Shown here: one piece after another, positions 42,047 to 51,623 of the stretch | How positions within the stretch are numbered: the first letter of the stretch is position 1 | Layout: every line of letters starts with the position of its first letter | Assembly (NCBI RefSeq): GCF_001870785.1 | Contig: NZ_MOLV01000013.1 | Coordinates: 30,627 to 94,626 of the forward strand | Source of the DNA: Exiguobacterium sp. KRL4 | GTDB lineage: Bacteria > Bacillota > Bacilli > Exiguobacteriales > Exiguobacteriaceae | Direction of reading: 5' to 3' | Length of the DNA: 64,000 nt | Program-made: the position numbers and the translations under genes | Notes under the pieces: model-generated | The model's database searches: none | What the model saw: only the letters and a program-made list of their open reading frames with translations | What the model was told of the DNA's origin: nothing

Positions 42047-43273
42047 ATGTTCATCAAACGAAATCATCATAATTTAGCTACCCATAATGTCCGTGTGTTT
42101 TATTTCATCACTTTATTCGGCACGATCAATCTCCTCGATCCGGTCATCACCTTGTTTTATTTCCAGCGCGGCTTGTCGGCATCTGACATTTTGATCATCC
42201 TCTTCATGTATTGTGCCGCGACATTAGTATCAGAAATCCCAACCGGTACCTTTGCCGACCGCTTCGGACCAAAAGTATCGTTTTTAACCGGCAGCCTGAT
42301 CAGTATTTTCTCAACCAGTCTGTTGCTGATTGCGGATGACCTTTGGTGGTTTTCCATTCAGGGACTGCTGTGGGGATTATCAACGTCCTTCTTTTCCGGT
42401 TCAGACGATGCCTTGATTTACGAATCCTTAAAGGAAAGCGGACAGGAAAAGACGATGAGTCAGGTCATGGCGAAAATCTCGTCCGTCATGTTCTCCGTCA
42501 CGATTTTTACCAGCCTGATCGGCGCCTATCTCGTCCGCGATTTAGCGGAAAGTCAGTTCCAATTTCTGATCCTCATCGGAATTCTCTTCAAAATCATCGA
42601 ATTCTTGTTGATTTTCAGTCTGATCAATCCTAAATCGTTTGATCAGTTCCGGGACAACCCGTATACCCATGTTAAAAACGGTTGGCAGATCATCCGCCGA
42701 TCACCGGATCTGATTAAAGTTTTTCTCAACTTCACGATTGTGTTGATTCCATCTGTCGTCATTTTCGGAAAGTTTGAGCAACCGTATGTGACGGGAGCCG
42801 GACTTCCTGTTGCCTGGCTCGGTGTTTTGTACGCAAGCGCCGCTCTACTCAGCATGCTGATTACCCGACATCTCGCATGGCTGTTGCTCCGGTTTAAACG
42901 GACGACATTGATGCAACTGTCCGGGATTGTGACACTGCTTGCCGTGTCACTGGCGAGTTTTCTGTTTGACAGCTTATGGATTGCTTTAGTGCTCTTTTTT
43001 GTCCTGCGGATGCTTCGGTCGATCCGTCAACCGCTCTATTCCGGTATTATCAACGAACACATCCCGTCCGGCAGCCGGGCGACGACCCTCTCGCTGCTTA
43101 ATCTCGTCGATTCCGCGTTCGACTTAATCATTCTCGGAACGATGTCATTCGTCGCGACCCTCGGATTACCGGCCATCTTCATCGGGTGTGCCTTAATCAT
43201 TGGAATTGGCCTGTTGTTTCCGGTACGGGAAGCGAAACACGTACATGAGCAAGAAGGGAGGCACATTGTATGA
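42047..43273 (+). CDS. MFS transporter
   Basis: A 408-residue major facilitator with about 12 TM helices. The loop 2-3 motif is EIPTGTFADRFGPKVSFLTG (about residues 66-85). The repeat at the second half is weak. GGAAA precedes ATG 42047. The downstream membrane protein overlaps it by four bases (ATGA), so they form a pair. It lacks a nearby regulator. The substrate is unknown. Confidence 0.85.
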   Translation: MFIKRNHHNLATHNVRVFYFITLFGTINLLDPVITLFYFQRGLSASDILIILFMYCAATLVSEIPTGTFADRFGPKVSFLTGSLISIFSTSLLLIADDLWWFSIQGLLWGLSTSFFSGSDDALIYESLKESGQEKTMSQVMAKISSVMFSVTIFTSLIGAYLVRDLAESQFQFLILIGILFKIIEFLLIFSLINPKSFDQFRDNPYTHVKNGWQIIRRSPDLIKVFLNFTIVLIPSVVIFGKFEQPYVTGAGLPVAWLGVLYASAALLSMLITRHLAWLLLRFKRTTLMQLSGIVTLLAVSLASFLFDSLWIALVLFFVLRMLRSIRQPLYSGIINEHIPSGSRATTLSLLNLVDSAFDLIILGTMSFVATLGLPAIFIGCALIIGIGLLFPVREAKHVHEQEGRHIV

Positions 43274-43758
43274 TTTACCGGAAAGTGATCGCCGCTTCGA
43301 TCTCCGGCTCTATCTTCGCTATTTTATTCGGTCTGTTCGTTCCGGATCCGACAAGTCCTCCCGTCACCTCGATTTGGCAGTACATATCATACGTTTTAAT
43401 CAGCATTCCGTTCTACCTGATGTTCAGTTTTCCGGTCATTCTGATGTACGGTGTCATCACGTCACTACTCAGTGAGATCATCAGCCGGCGTATGACCAAA
43501 AATCAACGAGCCGTTTTTTTTGTGTCGGGTGCGTTGCATCTGTTATTCGGATCCGTTTTTTTCCTGATCCTCCATGCTTCTGTTCTCCTCATCGTCACAG
43601 CTGCCGCTTTATTATTCTTCGTGACAGATTGTTATTTGCAAAACAAACGAACTTCGTACCGCCTGACGCAAGCATTGATGAGTCTTGAAATTCTGATTGC
43701 CGTCTGGATTCTGTTCTCAGGACTTAATTATCTTCAAAGTCTGGTGACTGGAATCTGA
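43270..43758 (+). CDS. Polytopic membrane protein, unknown
   Basis: A 162-residue protein with five likely TM helices (about 8-24, 37-58, 80-95, 98-115 and 134-155). It is translationally coupled to the MFS gene by an ATGA overlap, so it may be an accessory subunit. No family recognised. A strong terminator follows. Confidence 0.65.
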   Translation: MIYRKVIAASISGSIFAILFGLFVPDPTSPPVTSIWQYISYVLISIPFYLMFSFPVILMYGVITSLLSEIISRRMTKNQRAVFFVSGALHLLFGSVFFLILHASVLLIVTAAALLFFVTDCYLQNKRTSYRLTQALMSLEILIAVWILFSGLNYLQSLVTGI

Positions 43759-43759
43759 A

Positions 43760-43800
43760 CAAGAGCGGACCACCTGACACTCCAGGTCGTCCGCTCTTTT
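43760..43800. terminator. Bidirectional terminator
   Basis: AAGAGCGGACCACCTG pairs with CAGGTCGTCCGCTCTT (one mismatch), followed by TT. Confidence 0.85.
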
Positions 43801-43801
43801 A

Positions 43802-44448
43802 TTAAAAGTAAGTATTAAATCCGACTTCATCTTCCCTCAGAAAACCTTTTTCATTGATATATTCCGTGGCCAGGTTCCCGTGGCGAAGCAGCTTCTTTTT
43901 CTTCAAGGTCGCTGCCAGTCGCTTCAGATTCTGTTCTTCAATCGGCACCCGGTCCCGTTGCAGTGTAACCGTGATGAACGGCGGGATTTTTGCTTTCTGA
44001 TAATCGGTTGCTGCTGTCGGCTTTAGCTTCAGCTGCTGGATGTCATCTTGATAATACACGGCCTTGTACGCCGTCCCTGGACCGAAGATGTTTTCGACAA
44101 GCGGACGGATCTTTTCCGTCAATTCCTGTGACCACTGTTCAGACAAGTAGGTATCCATGACCTGATTCGTCTGCTGATCGACATAGACGAAAAATTCGGT
44201 AGCGGTTTTTGGCTCATTTAATTGCACGCATAATCAAACTCGGAGTATTTGCCTGTAGCATCATAGAAGACGCCACTCACTTCGGCCTGTTTAAAGTGCT
44301 TTGCGATGTATGATTTTGTCTCACGTACCACACGGTCGACTTCCGGTTCGTCCGGTTCCATCGACTGGACATACCGGAAAACAACCAAACCTGACATCAC
44401 GACCATGACACCGAAAAGAATCAGTATCTTCTTCCAGAACGTATTCAT
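43802..44448 (-). pseudogene. Membrane-anchored protein, frameshifted
   Basis: The N-terminal part (44448-44218) has one TM anchor (about residues 8-27) and ends GKYSEFDYACN. The C-terminal part (from about 44227 to 43802, 141 codons) lies in another frame and starts at a GTG with no ribosome site. Adding one base at GATTATGC-GTG joins them as FDYAVQLNEPKTATEFFVYV and on, about 215 codons in all. The C-part starts abruptly in a beta strand, supporting a single ancestral gene. No family recognised. A true mutation and a sequencing error cannot be told apart here. Confidence 0.75.
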
Positions 44449-44598
44449 TCTGACGCCACCTCTTTTTCCCTAATACTACCACTTCAATAATCAAATTGAC
44501 TAAAATCATCCATATTTTTCTTTCTACTTGTGCTTAATGCCTCTACAATGGGGATAACCGATTCTTCATACACGTCTTGAGGAAAGGATGGTATACAT

Positions 44599-44892
44599 AT
44601 GCGTCGGAATAGTTTTCTATTGCTGATGAGTCTTTTGACCTTTTTGATGATGTCCGGTTGCTCGAATGAAGAGTACGTCATCGAAGAAATCCATGGTAAT
44701 CAGTTTTCGCTCGGTCCTGACGAGCAAAATCCGGAAGAACAATATGCCTTGACAGAAGTCACGATTGACAACCAAACGACGGTCGACGGTAAGGTCAATC
44801 CATTATCCGCCTTACAAAAAGGCGACGTCATCCGCTTTGAATACCGAAACGACAAAAAACCGCTCGTCGCAACGATTGAACGGGTCAAGTAA
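44599..44892 (+). CDS. Small lipoprotein, unknown
   Basis: A 97-residue lipoprotein with signal peptide to lipobox MMSGC (about residues 17-21). The mature part of about 76 residues looks like a small OB-type beta barrel (VIEEIHGNQFSLGP, VTIDNQTTVDGKVNPLSALQKGDVIRFEY), as in YobA/DUF3221-like exported proteins. AAAGG lies before ATG 44599. The epimerase gene follows after 21 bases. The fold guess is inference. Confidence 0.68.
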   Translation: MRRNSFLLLMSLLTFLMMSGCSNEEYVIEEIHGNQFSLGPDEQNPEEQYALTEVTIDNQTTVDGKVNPLSALQKGDVIRFEYRNDKKPLVATIERVK

Positions 44893-44913
44893 AACTGAAA
44901 GAAGGTAAATCAG

Positions 44914-45792
44914 ATGGAACTGTCAGGAAAACGAATACTCGTCACAGGGGTTACCGGGACGCTTGGACTGCGCGTCGCAAAACGATTATTACCGGAAGCG
45001 CTCGAAGTCCGGGGATTGATTCGAAATGCGGAGCGGTTCACTGAATTCGAGTCAATCGGAATAACGCCGGTCCTTGGTGATTTAACCGATCAAACGTCAC
45101 TTGAAAAAGCGATGGATCAGATGGACTGGGTCGTCCATTGCGCCGCCTATCTCGGTGATGATGAAAATCTCGCCCACCAGTCGAATGTTGAAGGTGTCAT
45201 TCATTTAGCAACGGCCGCGTTAGATGCCGGAGCACGTGTCCTCCACATCTCAACGACATCCGTCTACGGTGAACCGGCAGATGGTCACATGAAGGAATCG
45301 TCTCCGCTTGCAGTCGATCATCCGGCACCCTATATCCAAACAAAAATCCGGTCGGAACAGATTCTAAACGAGTACGCCACGCGCGGACTTGATGTCCGGA
45401 TATTACGGCCCGGGGCCATTTGCGCCGAACACGATTCCCACTGGGGGGACCGGCAAGTCAGACGGATGCAGGAAGCGGATACCGTGACTTGGGTCCATCC
45501 GGACGATCTTGTCAACTGGGTCCATGCCGAGAATATTGCCGAGATGGTTGTCCTCGTCCTCACACGCGGACAGCCGGGGGACGTCTACCACGCCGTCGAT
45601 GCCAACATTCCGGAAACCGACTTCCGGATGCGGATGATTGAAGCCTCCGGCAAACCGTATCAGGTTCCGAACCGCGCAGCGGAACGCCCAACGTATGCAA
45701 CTGATAAAATCAGGACGCTGGGTTACCGATCGGTTCGCTCGTTTGAAGAGACAATGGTCAGGTTGGTCTACCTGTTTCAATCTCCTGTATGA
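44914..45792 (+). CDS. NAD-dependent epimerase/dehydratase family protein (extended SDR)
   Basis: A 292-residue extended SDR. The cofactor loop is TGVTGTLGLRVAKRLL (about residues 11-26), and the active site has Ser/Thr in STTSVYGEP (about 113-121) and YIQTK (Tyr and Lys, about 139-143). The C-terminal half is a substrate domain with LRPGAICAEHDSHWGDRQ (about 165-182). GAAGG precedes ATG 44914. Typical substrates are nucleotide sugars or sterol-like ketones; the actual one is unknown. Confidence 0.87.
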   Translation: MELSGKRILVTGVTGTLGLRVAKRLLPEALEVRGLIRNAERFTEFESIGITPVLGDLTDQTSLEKAMDQMDWVVHCAAYLGDDENLAHQSNVEGVIHLATAALDAGARVLHISTTSVYGEPADGHMKESSPLAVDHPAPYIQTKIRSEQILNEYATRGLDVRILRPGAICAEHDSHWGDRQVRRMQEADTVTWVHPDDLVNWVHAENIAEMVVLVLTRGQPGDVYHAVDANIPETDFRMRMIEASGKPYQVPNRAAERPTYATDKIRTLGYRSVRSFEETMVRLVYLFQSPV

Positions 45793-45856
45793 AACAAGCT
45801 CACGTCTGTTTAATTTAAGTGACTCCTTTCATTTTTTAATTGCTGCAGTACCTATT

Positions 45857-45892
45857 AAAAAGACCTGATCCTCGTAATCAGTGTCTTTTTTA
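45857..45892 (+). terminator. Terminator after the epimerase gene
   Basis: AAAAAGACCTGAT and ATCAGTGTCTTTTT pair with one bulge around an 8-nt loop, with T-rich sequence after. Confidence 0.7.
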
Positions 45893-46030
45893 TTTTTAAT
45901 ATCGCATTTTTATATCTATAAAAACGATTTTTCAGATTTCTTTGAATTACAATATCGAAATAATCCTTCAAAAAGCCGATATACTATTGAACTGCAGGTA
46001 TCTTATCAACGGCTTAGAGGAGGGTTTAAT

Positions 46031-48301
46031 TTGAAACAGTTGAAATTCATATCTTTTTTTAGTGTCATTCTTGTTTTTTTATCATTCGGATTTCACTTAT
46101 TGATATTTGAAGGACCGTCCTGGAAGCGCGTATTAAATTTAAATAGTGTTCAATTAACAGTTGGATTGTTAAGTACGTATTGGCTGTTTAAGACATTTCG
46201 ACGTACAGCAAAAAAGGATCGATTCTTTTGGCTATTCCTCTCTGGAGGGACGTTTTTTTCAGCGTTCGGGACATTCATTTGGATAGTGATTATGTTACGT
46301 TCTCACACCGTTCAAACGCCCGTTTTTTCGTCAGTACTTTGGATTTGTGCTTACTTTCTTTATTTCAGTGCTTTGATTTTTAAATTACGTAAGGATAGCA
46401 CCATTTTAGCAAACACGACGTACTTCTTTAATATGGCCATCTATATGGTGGCGGCGAGTTCAATTAGTTATTTCTACTTACTTCATCCGCTTTATCATCT
46501 GCAAAAAGAGTCTTTTTGGTTAAACGCCATCACTATATTGTTTCAATTTGCCGATTTAGGTATTTTATTTTTTATTGTGACTGTCGGTTATTTAATACCA
46601 TTTGATCGCAAAAACCATACTTTGATTTTTCTCGTTATCGGATTATTTCTACAGGTGATCGGAGATGTGATTTTTGCTCAACTCACCATCGAGAATAACT
46701 ATGAAGCCGGTAAACTGGTGGATTTCATGTGGACACTTGCTTTATTGTTCATCGGATTTACAGGCCTTCACTATGCACCCACCCAAGCGCAACATACTTT
46801 AAAAGTTAAAAGACCTTTTTTCAAACGAGAATTTTTACTTCCTTATACAAGTATTCTTCTTTTATCTTTTTTAATGATTAAATCGTATGAATGGCACCTA
46901 AATGCTTTGAGTATCGGATGGTTTACCATTTTTACACTCATCTTGATTCGACAAACGCTCGTTTTAATAAAAAATAAGCGCCTGTTGACGGAACTTGAGG
47001 ATGTCGCGTATCGGGATCGTTTAACTGGTATTGGTAACCAGGCGGATTTTATCCGGTCGACCCCTGAACTTAGGCAATATCCCGACGCATCGATTGCAGT
47101 TGTAGTGGTTCATTTGGATCGATTTAAACAATTCATGGATGCCTTTGGTTATCATGTGGGAAATCAAATCATCCAAGTCATGAATAGTCGATTATCCGTC
47201 ATCCTTCCTCAAGGGGTCCGTGTATTTCGGACGAGCGAAAATGAATTCACCGTGCTACTTCCTTACGAAAAAGTAGAAACGCTTCATGAACGATGTAACG
47301 AGATGATTGCTTTTTTACGGACCACTATGAAAATTGAATACCATGAGATCAGCCTGGTCCCCCGAATTGGAATCAGTTTATTTCCTGTTCACAGTGACGA
47401 TTTAGAAGAGCTTCAAAGATTAGCAAGCGAAGCCTTGTACCATTCACAAAAAAGAACGCATCATCTGTATACTTTTTACGATGCTTCGTTCACTTCACGA
47501 CTGGCACAGCATTTAGAAATGGAGACCCATTTGCGAAATGCACTACAATCAAATCAATTTGAAGTGTATTACCAACCGAAAGTTCATTTGTCGACCGAAA
47601 ACATTGTGGGTATGGAAGCATTGATACGATGGAAACATCCGGATTTCGGATTTATCTCACCCGCTGAATTCATCCCAGTCGCAGAAGAGTCCGGATTGAT
47701 CAATGAAATCGGTGAATGGGTGTTACGTACGGCCTGTGCATATAATAAAAAACTCCAAACGTCGGGCTTCACGCCACTTCTGCTATCAGTAAATGTCTCG
47801 TCACTTCAGTTTCAGAATCCTCTTTTCAGTAAGAAAGTGGAAACGATTTTAGAGGAAACAGGCCTGGATGCTCAGTGGCTGGAATTAGAAATCACCGAAA
47901 GTATTGTTCAGGATATCGAGGAAAGTATTTCCATCCTTCAAGACCTTGCTCGATTGGGTGTCGAAACGTCTATTGATGACTTCGGTACAGGATATTCTTC
48001 ACTCAACGTATTGGAGCAGCTGCCAATCGATACGCTGAAAATTGATAAGTCCTTTGTCGATCGACTAGAGGAGAATCCCTCTTCGCCAATCGTCAAAACC
48101 ATTATTGAACTAGGTATGAATTTACAATTATCGATTGTCGCAGAAGGAATCGAAACCGAACAACAAAAAAAAATATTGCAACAATATGGCTGTCCGATTG
48201 GACAAGGGTACTTCTTTTCACCGCCCGTAGAAGCACAAGCATTCATGGCATTGCTTCCCGTTCCCCAGACAATGGTTTTAGCGCAAATCAGTCATCACTG
48301 A
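46031..48301 (+). CDS. Membrane EAL phosphodiesterase with degenerate GGDEF
   Basis: A 756-residue c-di-GMP protein. The N-terminal sensor has about nine TM helices (about 6-310). A GGDEF domain follows (about 330-490) whose active site reads SENEF, so cyclase activity is unlikely. The EAL domain (about 500-750) keeps the key residues: EALIRW, NVSS, LEITES, DDFGTGYSS, KIDKSFV and AEGIET. It should therefore hydrolyse c-di-GMP, perhaps with GTP sensed by the dead GGDEF. The start is TTG 46031, with GAGGAGG upstream; a longer frame to 45881 has none. The gene is AT-rich. It is followed after 188 bases by the diguanylate cyclase, whose sensor is alike. Confidence 0.88.
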   Translation: MKQLKFISFFSVILVFLSFGFHLLIFEGPSWKRVLNLNSVQLTVGLLSTYWLFKTFRRTAKKDRFFWLFLSGGTFFSAFGTFIWIVIMLRSHTVQTPVFSSVLWICAYFLYFSALIFKLRKDSTILANTTYFFNMAIYMVAASSISYFYLLHPLYHLQKESFWLNAITILFQFADLGILFFIVTVGYLIPFDRKNHTLIFLVIGLFLQVIGDVIFAQLTIENNYEAGKLVDFMWTLALLFIGFTGLHYAPTQAQHTLKVKRPFFKREFLLPYTSILLLSFLMIKSYEWHLNALSIGWFTIFTLILIRQTLVLIKNKRLLTELEDVAYRDRLTGIGNQADFIRSTPELRQYPDASIAVVVVHLDRFKQFMDAFGYHVGNQIIQVMNSRLSVILPQGVRVFRTSENEFTVLLPYEKVETLHERCNEMIAFLRTTMKIEYHEISLVPRIGISLFPVHSDDLEELQRLASEALYHSQKRTHHLYTFYDASFTSRLAQHLEMETHLRNALQSNQFEVYYQPKVHLSTENIVGMEALIRWKHPDFGFISPAEFIPVAEESGLINEIGEWVLRTACAYNKKLQTSGFTPLLLSVNVSSLQFQNPLFSKKVETILEETGLDAQWLELEITESIVQDIEESISILQDLARLGVETSIDDFGTGYSSLNVLEQLPIDTLKIDKSFVDRLEENPSSPIVKTIIELGMNLQLSIVAEGIETEQQKKILQQYGCPIGQGYFFSPPVEAQAFMALLPVPQTMVLAQISHH

Positions 48302-48489
48302 GGTTGCACTGTAAACAGACGACCAAAATGATTTGTCTATTTCTTGTTTAAAAGACACAGAAAGAGACATGATTAAAAATTTTCTTTATGTAAACGAATT
48401 CTCATTCCCCTAAACCATAATTACCTGCTAGAACCATGAGGTGAGCATGTATAATGAATAAATCACAAAAAAAGGAGTATAGATGATAT

Positions 48490-50382
48490 ATGCTTAAATC
48501 ATTACGATGGCCTTTATCCATTACGTTTTTTTATCTTTTCCTCTATTATATATGGATTTTAGCTTGGAATGATAACACCTATATTCAAGCATTCGGTGGA
48601 AATCTTTTTTCCATTTTCGGAATCTTCATCGCCTTCGTTTGGCTCTCGTCCACGGTCAAAAAATCGAAAGATACAGATAAAACATTTTGGATGCTACTGA
48701 CAATCGCAACATGCTGTTACCTGATTGCAGAGATTATCTGGTTCATTACAGAGAGTATCTTTTTAAGGGCAGTACCTTCTCCCGGTCTGACCGATGTTTT
48801 TTATCTGTTACAGGTTGTTTTTATTTTAAGTGCCCTGCTGTACAAAGTCTTTCATCAAACAAAAAAACAAGAGCGCGTACCCTTCCTATTTGATGTTTTA
48901 ATTGTTTTAGTAGTCGCCTCGACATTTTCTTGGCACTTTTTAATTGCGCCCATTTTGGATTCACACGATATCAGCATGAATGAGCTGGTCGTTTCGTTGG
49001 CGTATCCGATTGGCGATTTAGGAATGCTTTTAGCAACCGCTTTTCTTTTTTTCAGTGCGACAAAACAACACCAAAATCTTTCGACACTACTTGTATTTGC
49101 AGCTTTATTAGTCCAGGCAATCGCCGACTCCGTTTACCTCTATCTGTTGTCGATTGGTGCCTATTTTTCCGGAAGTTTCATTGATCCGTTATTCATTGTC
49201 GTCATGATGATACTCGGATTGTCGGGATTACTTCATTCCTCTTCCAAAACGCCAGTAGAGTCCGAAGTGCTAATTGCCCAAATGAATATTTTTCAGCTGT
49301 TGACCCCGTATGGAGGTGTCCTGATTCTATTTCTTTTCATGGGCTTACACTCGACCGGAATGGATTCAGTCACCATCGGATCGGGTCTATCAATTGTCTT
49401 AGTGATTGTCAGACAAGTACTCATGATTTTGGAAAATCAGCGTCTGGTCAAACAATACTACCGCAAGACGCAGGAGTTAGAAATGAGTGAAGAACGCTAT
49501 AAATCGTTATTTGAATATCACCCGGATCCTGTGTATTCCACTGATCTTACTGGTCGGTTCGAAAGTGCCAATAAAGCTTGTAGCACCCTGCTTGGTGTAA
49601 CAAATGAAAAAATACTCGGTAAAAACAGTTTATTATACGTCGATCCCCTTGATCGTGACCGTGTCACTTTTGAGCTCAAACAAGTATTTATAGGCCATCC
49701 CCGGAGTTATGAAACAATCGTTAACGGTCATAATGGAAATAAAGCATACATGCATATCACAAACATTCCGATCATCGTTCGTGACAAACTGGTCGGCATC
49801 TTTGGCATCGGGAAAGACATTACAACCAACAAGGAAAACGAGCAGAAAGTTAACTATTTGGCCTACCATGATGCCCTAACCGGACTTAACAACCGGATTG
49901 CTTTTGAGGAAAAAATACATGAATTGATTAATACTCAAACCAATATCAACGCGAATCAAAACATTTCATTATTTTTCATGGATTTAAATCAATTTAAACA
50001 TGTGAACGATTCTTTAGGGCATGACGTAGGTGATCAACTTCTTACAGCTGTTGCTCAGCGTCTGCTTAATATGTCCGAATCTTTTACGATGATCGCAAGA
50101 CAAGGTGGAGATGAATTTACTTTAATTGCGGAAAATATCGAATCTGATTCAAATTTGCAGGAGTTGGCAAGCATGTTAGTAACTTGTCTTCAAGATCCTT
50201 ACAACATTCAAGGGCATACCATTCATTGTCCTCCAAGTCTTGGTGTATCGTCCTTTCCAATGGATTCAAATTCATTTCGAAAATTGATGAAACATGCAGA
50301 TATTGCGATGTATGCTTCTAAGAAAAAAAGCCTAAAGGGAGCTTACACTTTGTATTCCTCACTCCATGAGTTAGAAAAGTAA
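48490..50382 (+). CDS. Membrane PAS-GGDEF diguanylate cyclase
   Basis: A 630-residue c-di-GMP synthase. The N-terminal part has about nine TM helices (about 8-320), with the same layout and PIGDLGMLLA-type motif as the EAL protein upstream. A PAS domain follows (about 335-455; RYKSLFEYHPDPVYSTDLTGRF) and then GGDEF (about 460-625) with YHDALTGLNNR and an intact RQGGDEF. No RxxD inhibitory site is seen five residues before it. AAAAGGAG lies 12 nt before ATG 48490. The IS-type element starts just after its stop. It probably opposes the EAL protein. Confidence 0.9.
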   Translation: MLKSLRWPLSITFFYLFLYYIWILAWNDNTYIQAFGGNLFSIFGIFIAFVWLSSTVKKSKDTDKTFWMLLTIATCCYLIAEIIWFITESIFLRAVPSPGLTDVFYLLQVVFILSALLYKVFHQTKKQERVPFLFDVLIVLVVASTFSWHFLIAPILDSHDISMNELVVSLAYPIGDLGMLLATAFLFFSATKQHQNLSTLLVFAALLVQAIADSVYLYLLSIGAYFSGSFIDPLFIVVMMILGLSGLLHSSSKTPVESEVLIAQMNIFQLLTPYGGVLILFLFMGLHSTGMDSVTIGSGLSIVLVIVRQVLMILENQRLVKQYYRKTQELEMSEERYKSLFEYHPDPVYSTDLTGRFESANKACSTLLGVTNEKILGKNSLLYVDPLDRDRVTFELKQVFIGHPRSYETIVNGHNGNKAYMHITNIPIIVRDKLVGIFGIGKDITTNKENEQKVNYLAYHDALTGLNNRIAFEEKIHELINTQTNINANQNISLFFMDLNQFKHVNDSLGHDVGDQLLTAVAQRLLNMSESFTMIARQGGDEFTLIAENIESDSNLQELASMLVTCLQDPYNIQGHTIHCPPSLGVSSFPMDSNSFRKLMKHADIAMYASKKKSLKGAYTLYSSLHELEK

Positions 50383-50392
50383 GTAATCCTCT

Positions 50393-50510
50393 TGAACTAC
50401 CTCCACCTACGCTTCACTTAGAGGTGGAGGATTCCTGAGTTATCCGACCTGACGGTCGAAACCTGATCAGGCTAACCCCGTCGTTCCGACGGTTGAAGAA
50501 GCTAAAATGC
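50393..50510 (-). ncRNA. Candidate omega RNA and right-end hairpin of the tnpB element
   Basis: Reading the minus strand, three stems follow each other across the tnpB stop: CCGTCG-gaa-CGACGG inside the last tnpB codons, CGACC-gtca-GGTCG just after the stop, and CCTCCACCT/AGGTGGAGG (50400-50430) at the right end. In active TnpB systems the guide RNA comes from this place, and its guide would be the flanking genomic sequence. Structure is seen; RNA expression is inferred. Confidence 0.5.
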
Positions 50511-51582
50511 GTTCTGCTTCTTGTTTGAGATTCAGTCCTGCGTTCACATCACGGTCGTGATGGATGCCGCAACTGGAGCACAGTTGACTGGAAGCAAAGG
50601 TCTTGCCGACCTTGACGACAGTCTTCCCGTACCATTCTGCCTTGTACTCCAGCATGCGGAAGAACTCCGACCAGCTGACGTCCGAGATGGCCTTGCTCAA
50701 CTTGCGATTCTTCTGCATGTTCTTCACCTGCAAGGTCTCGATGCCGATGACGTCGTGGTTTTTGACGATCTCGGTCGATACCTTGTGCAGGAAGTCGGTG
50801 CGCTTGTTGGCGATCTTCTCGTGGATACGGGCAACCTTCCGCTTCTGCTTCTGATAGTTCCTCGCCTCGGAAAGCTTGACTTTCTTGTTCAGAGCGATGA
50901 GCTGACGGCGAGAGAGCTTGCGCTGTTCGCGCACCAGTTTCTTCTCAAGCAAACGGAAGTAACGGTCGTTCTTGTACACCTTGCCGTCCGACAGGATGGC
51001 GAAGTTCTTGAGTCCTACGTCGACGCCGACGGATGAACCGGTCTTCGGCAGTTCGTTGATCTCCTGCTCGACGAGCAGGGAAACGAAGTATTTTCCTGAA
51101 GCGTTACGTCGGATCGTGGCGTTCAAGATACGGCCTGTGACCTGTTTCGAGTGGGCGAAACGAACCCATTTCAGCTTCGGAAGTTTGAGCTTGTTGCATC
51201 CAATCGAGACTTCAGGAAGCTGATTTTTACCTTGGATGTTGGTCTTGTACGACTGGACGGGATGGCGCTTGGACTTGAAACGAGGGCGTTCGTTCTGCTT
51301 CTTGAAGAAGCGGTCAAACGCATCGGCAAGGTGTTTGACGCTGATCTGAACAGATGTACTATCCACTTCCTTCAACCAGTCGAACTCCTGCTTCAACAAA
51401 GGAATTTCTTTAGAACAAGAACCGAAAGACAGCCCTTTTCCAGTGGTCTTGTACATTTCATCCCACTTCGCCAGGAAGTGGTTGAAGACGAAACGCGAAC
51501 ATCCAATCGTCTTCGCGATCAGGATTTCCTGCTCTTTTGTGGGGTAGATTCTGAATTTTTAGGCCTTGTGCTTCAACACCAT
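50467..51582 (-). pseudogene. tnpB: tnpB (RNA-guided nuclease family), with ochre codon and zinc-finger deletion
   Basis: A 371-codon TnpB frame from ATG 51582 with a strong AAGGAGG site. Codon 8 is TAA (51559-51561), where relatives have Tyr in KAYKFRIYP. Translation could resume only at an inner Met near 51456. The RuvC residues are present: Asp in [12 protein letters not shown], Glu in [11 protein letters not shown] and Asp in [10 protein letters not shown]. The zinc ribbon reads [12 protein letters not shown]: it should have two CxxC pairs about 15-20 residues apart, so one pair and the linker are deleted in frame. The protein is therefore probably inactive. The antisense ORFs here are shadows. 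Confidence 0.88.
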
Positions 51583-51623
51583 TTTTCACCTCCTTCAAAG
51601 GGAATATACCCGAAAAGCAGGCT

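Noticed and set aside
44218..44227. Overlap of two separate genes at 44218-44227
   Set aside because: The second frame has no ribosome site and begins inside a protein domain, so one frameshifted gene fits better.
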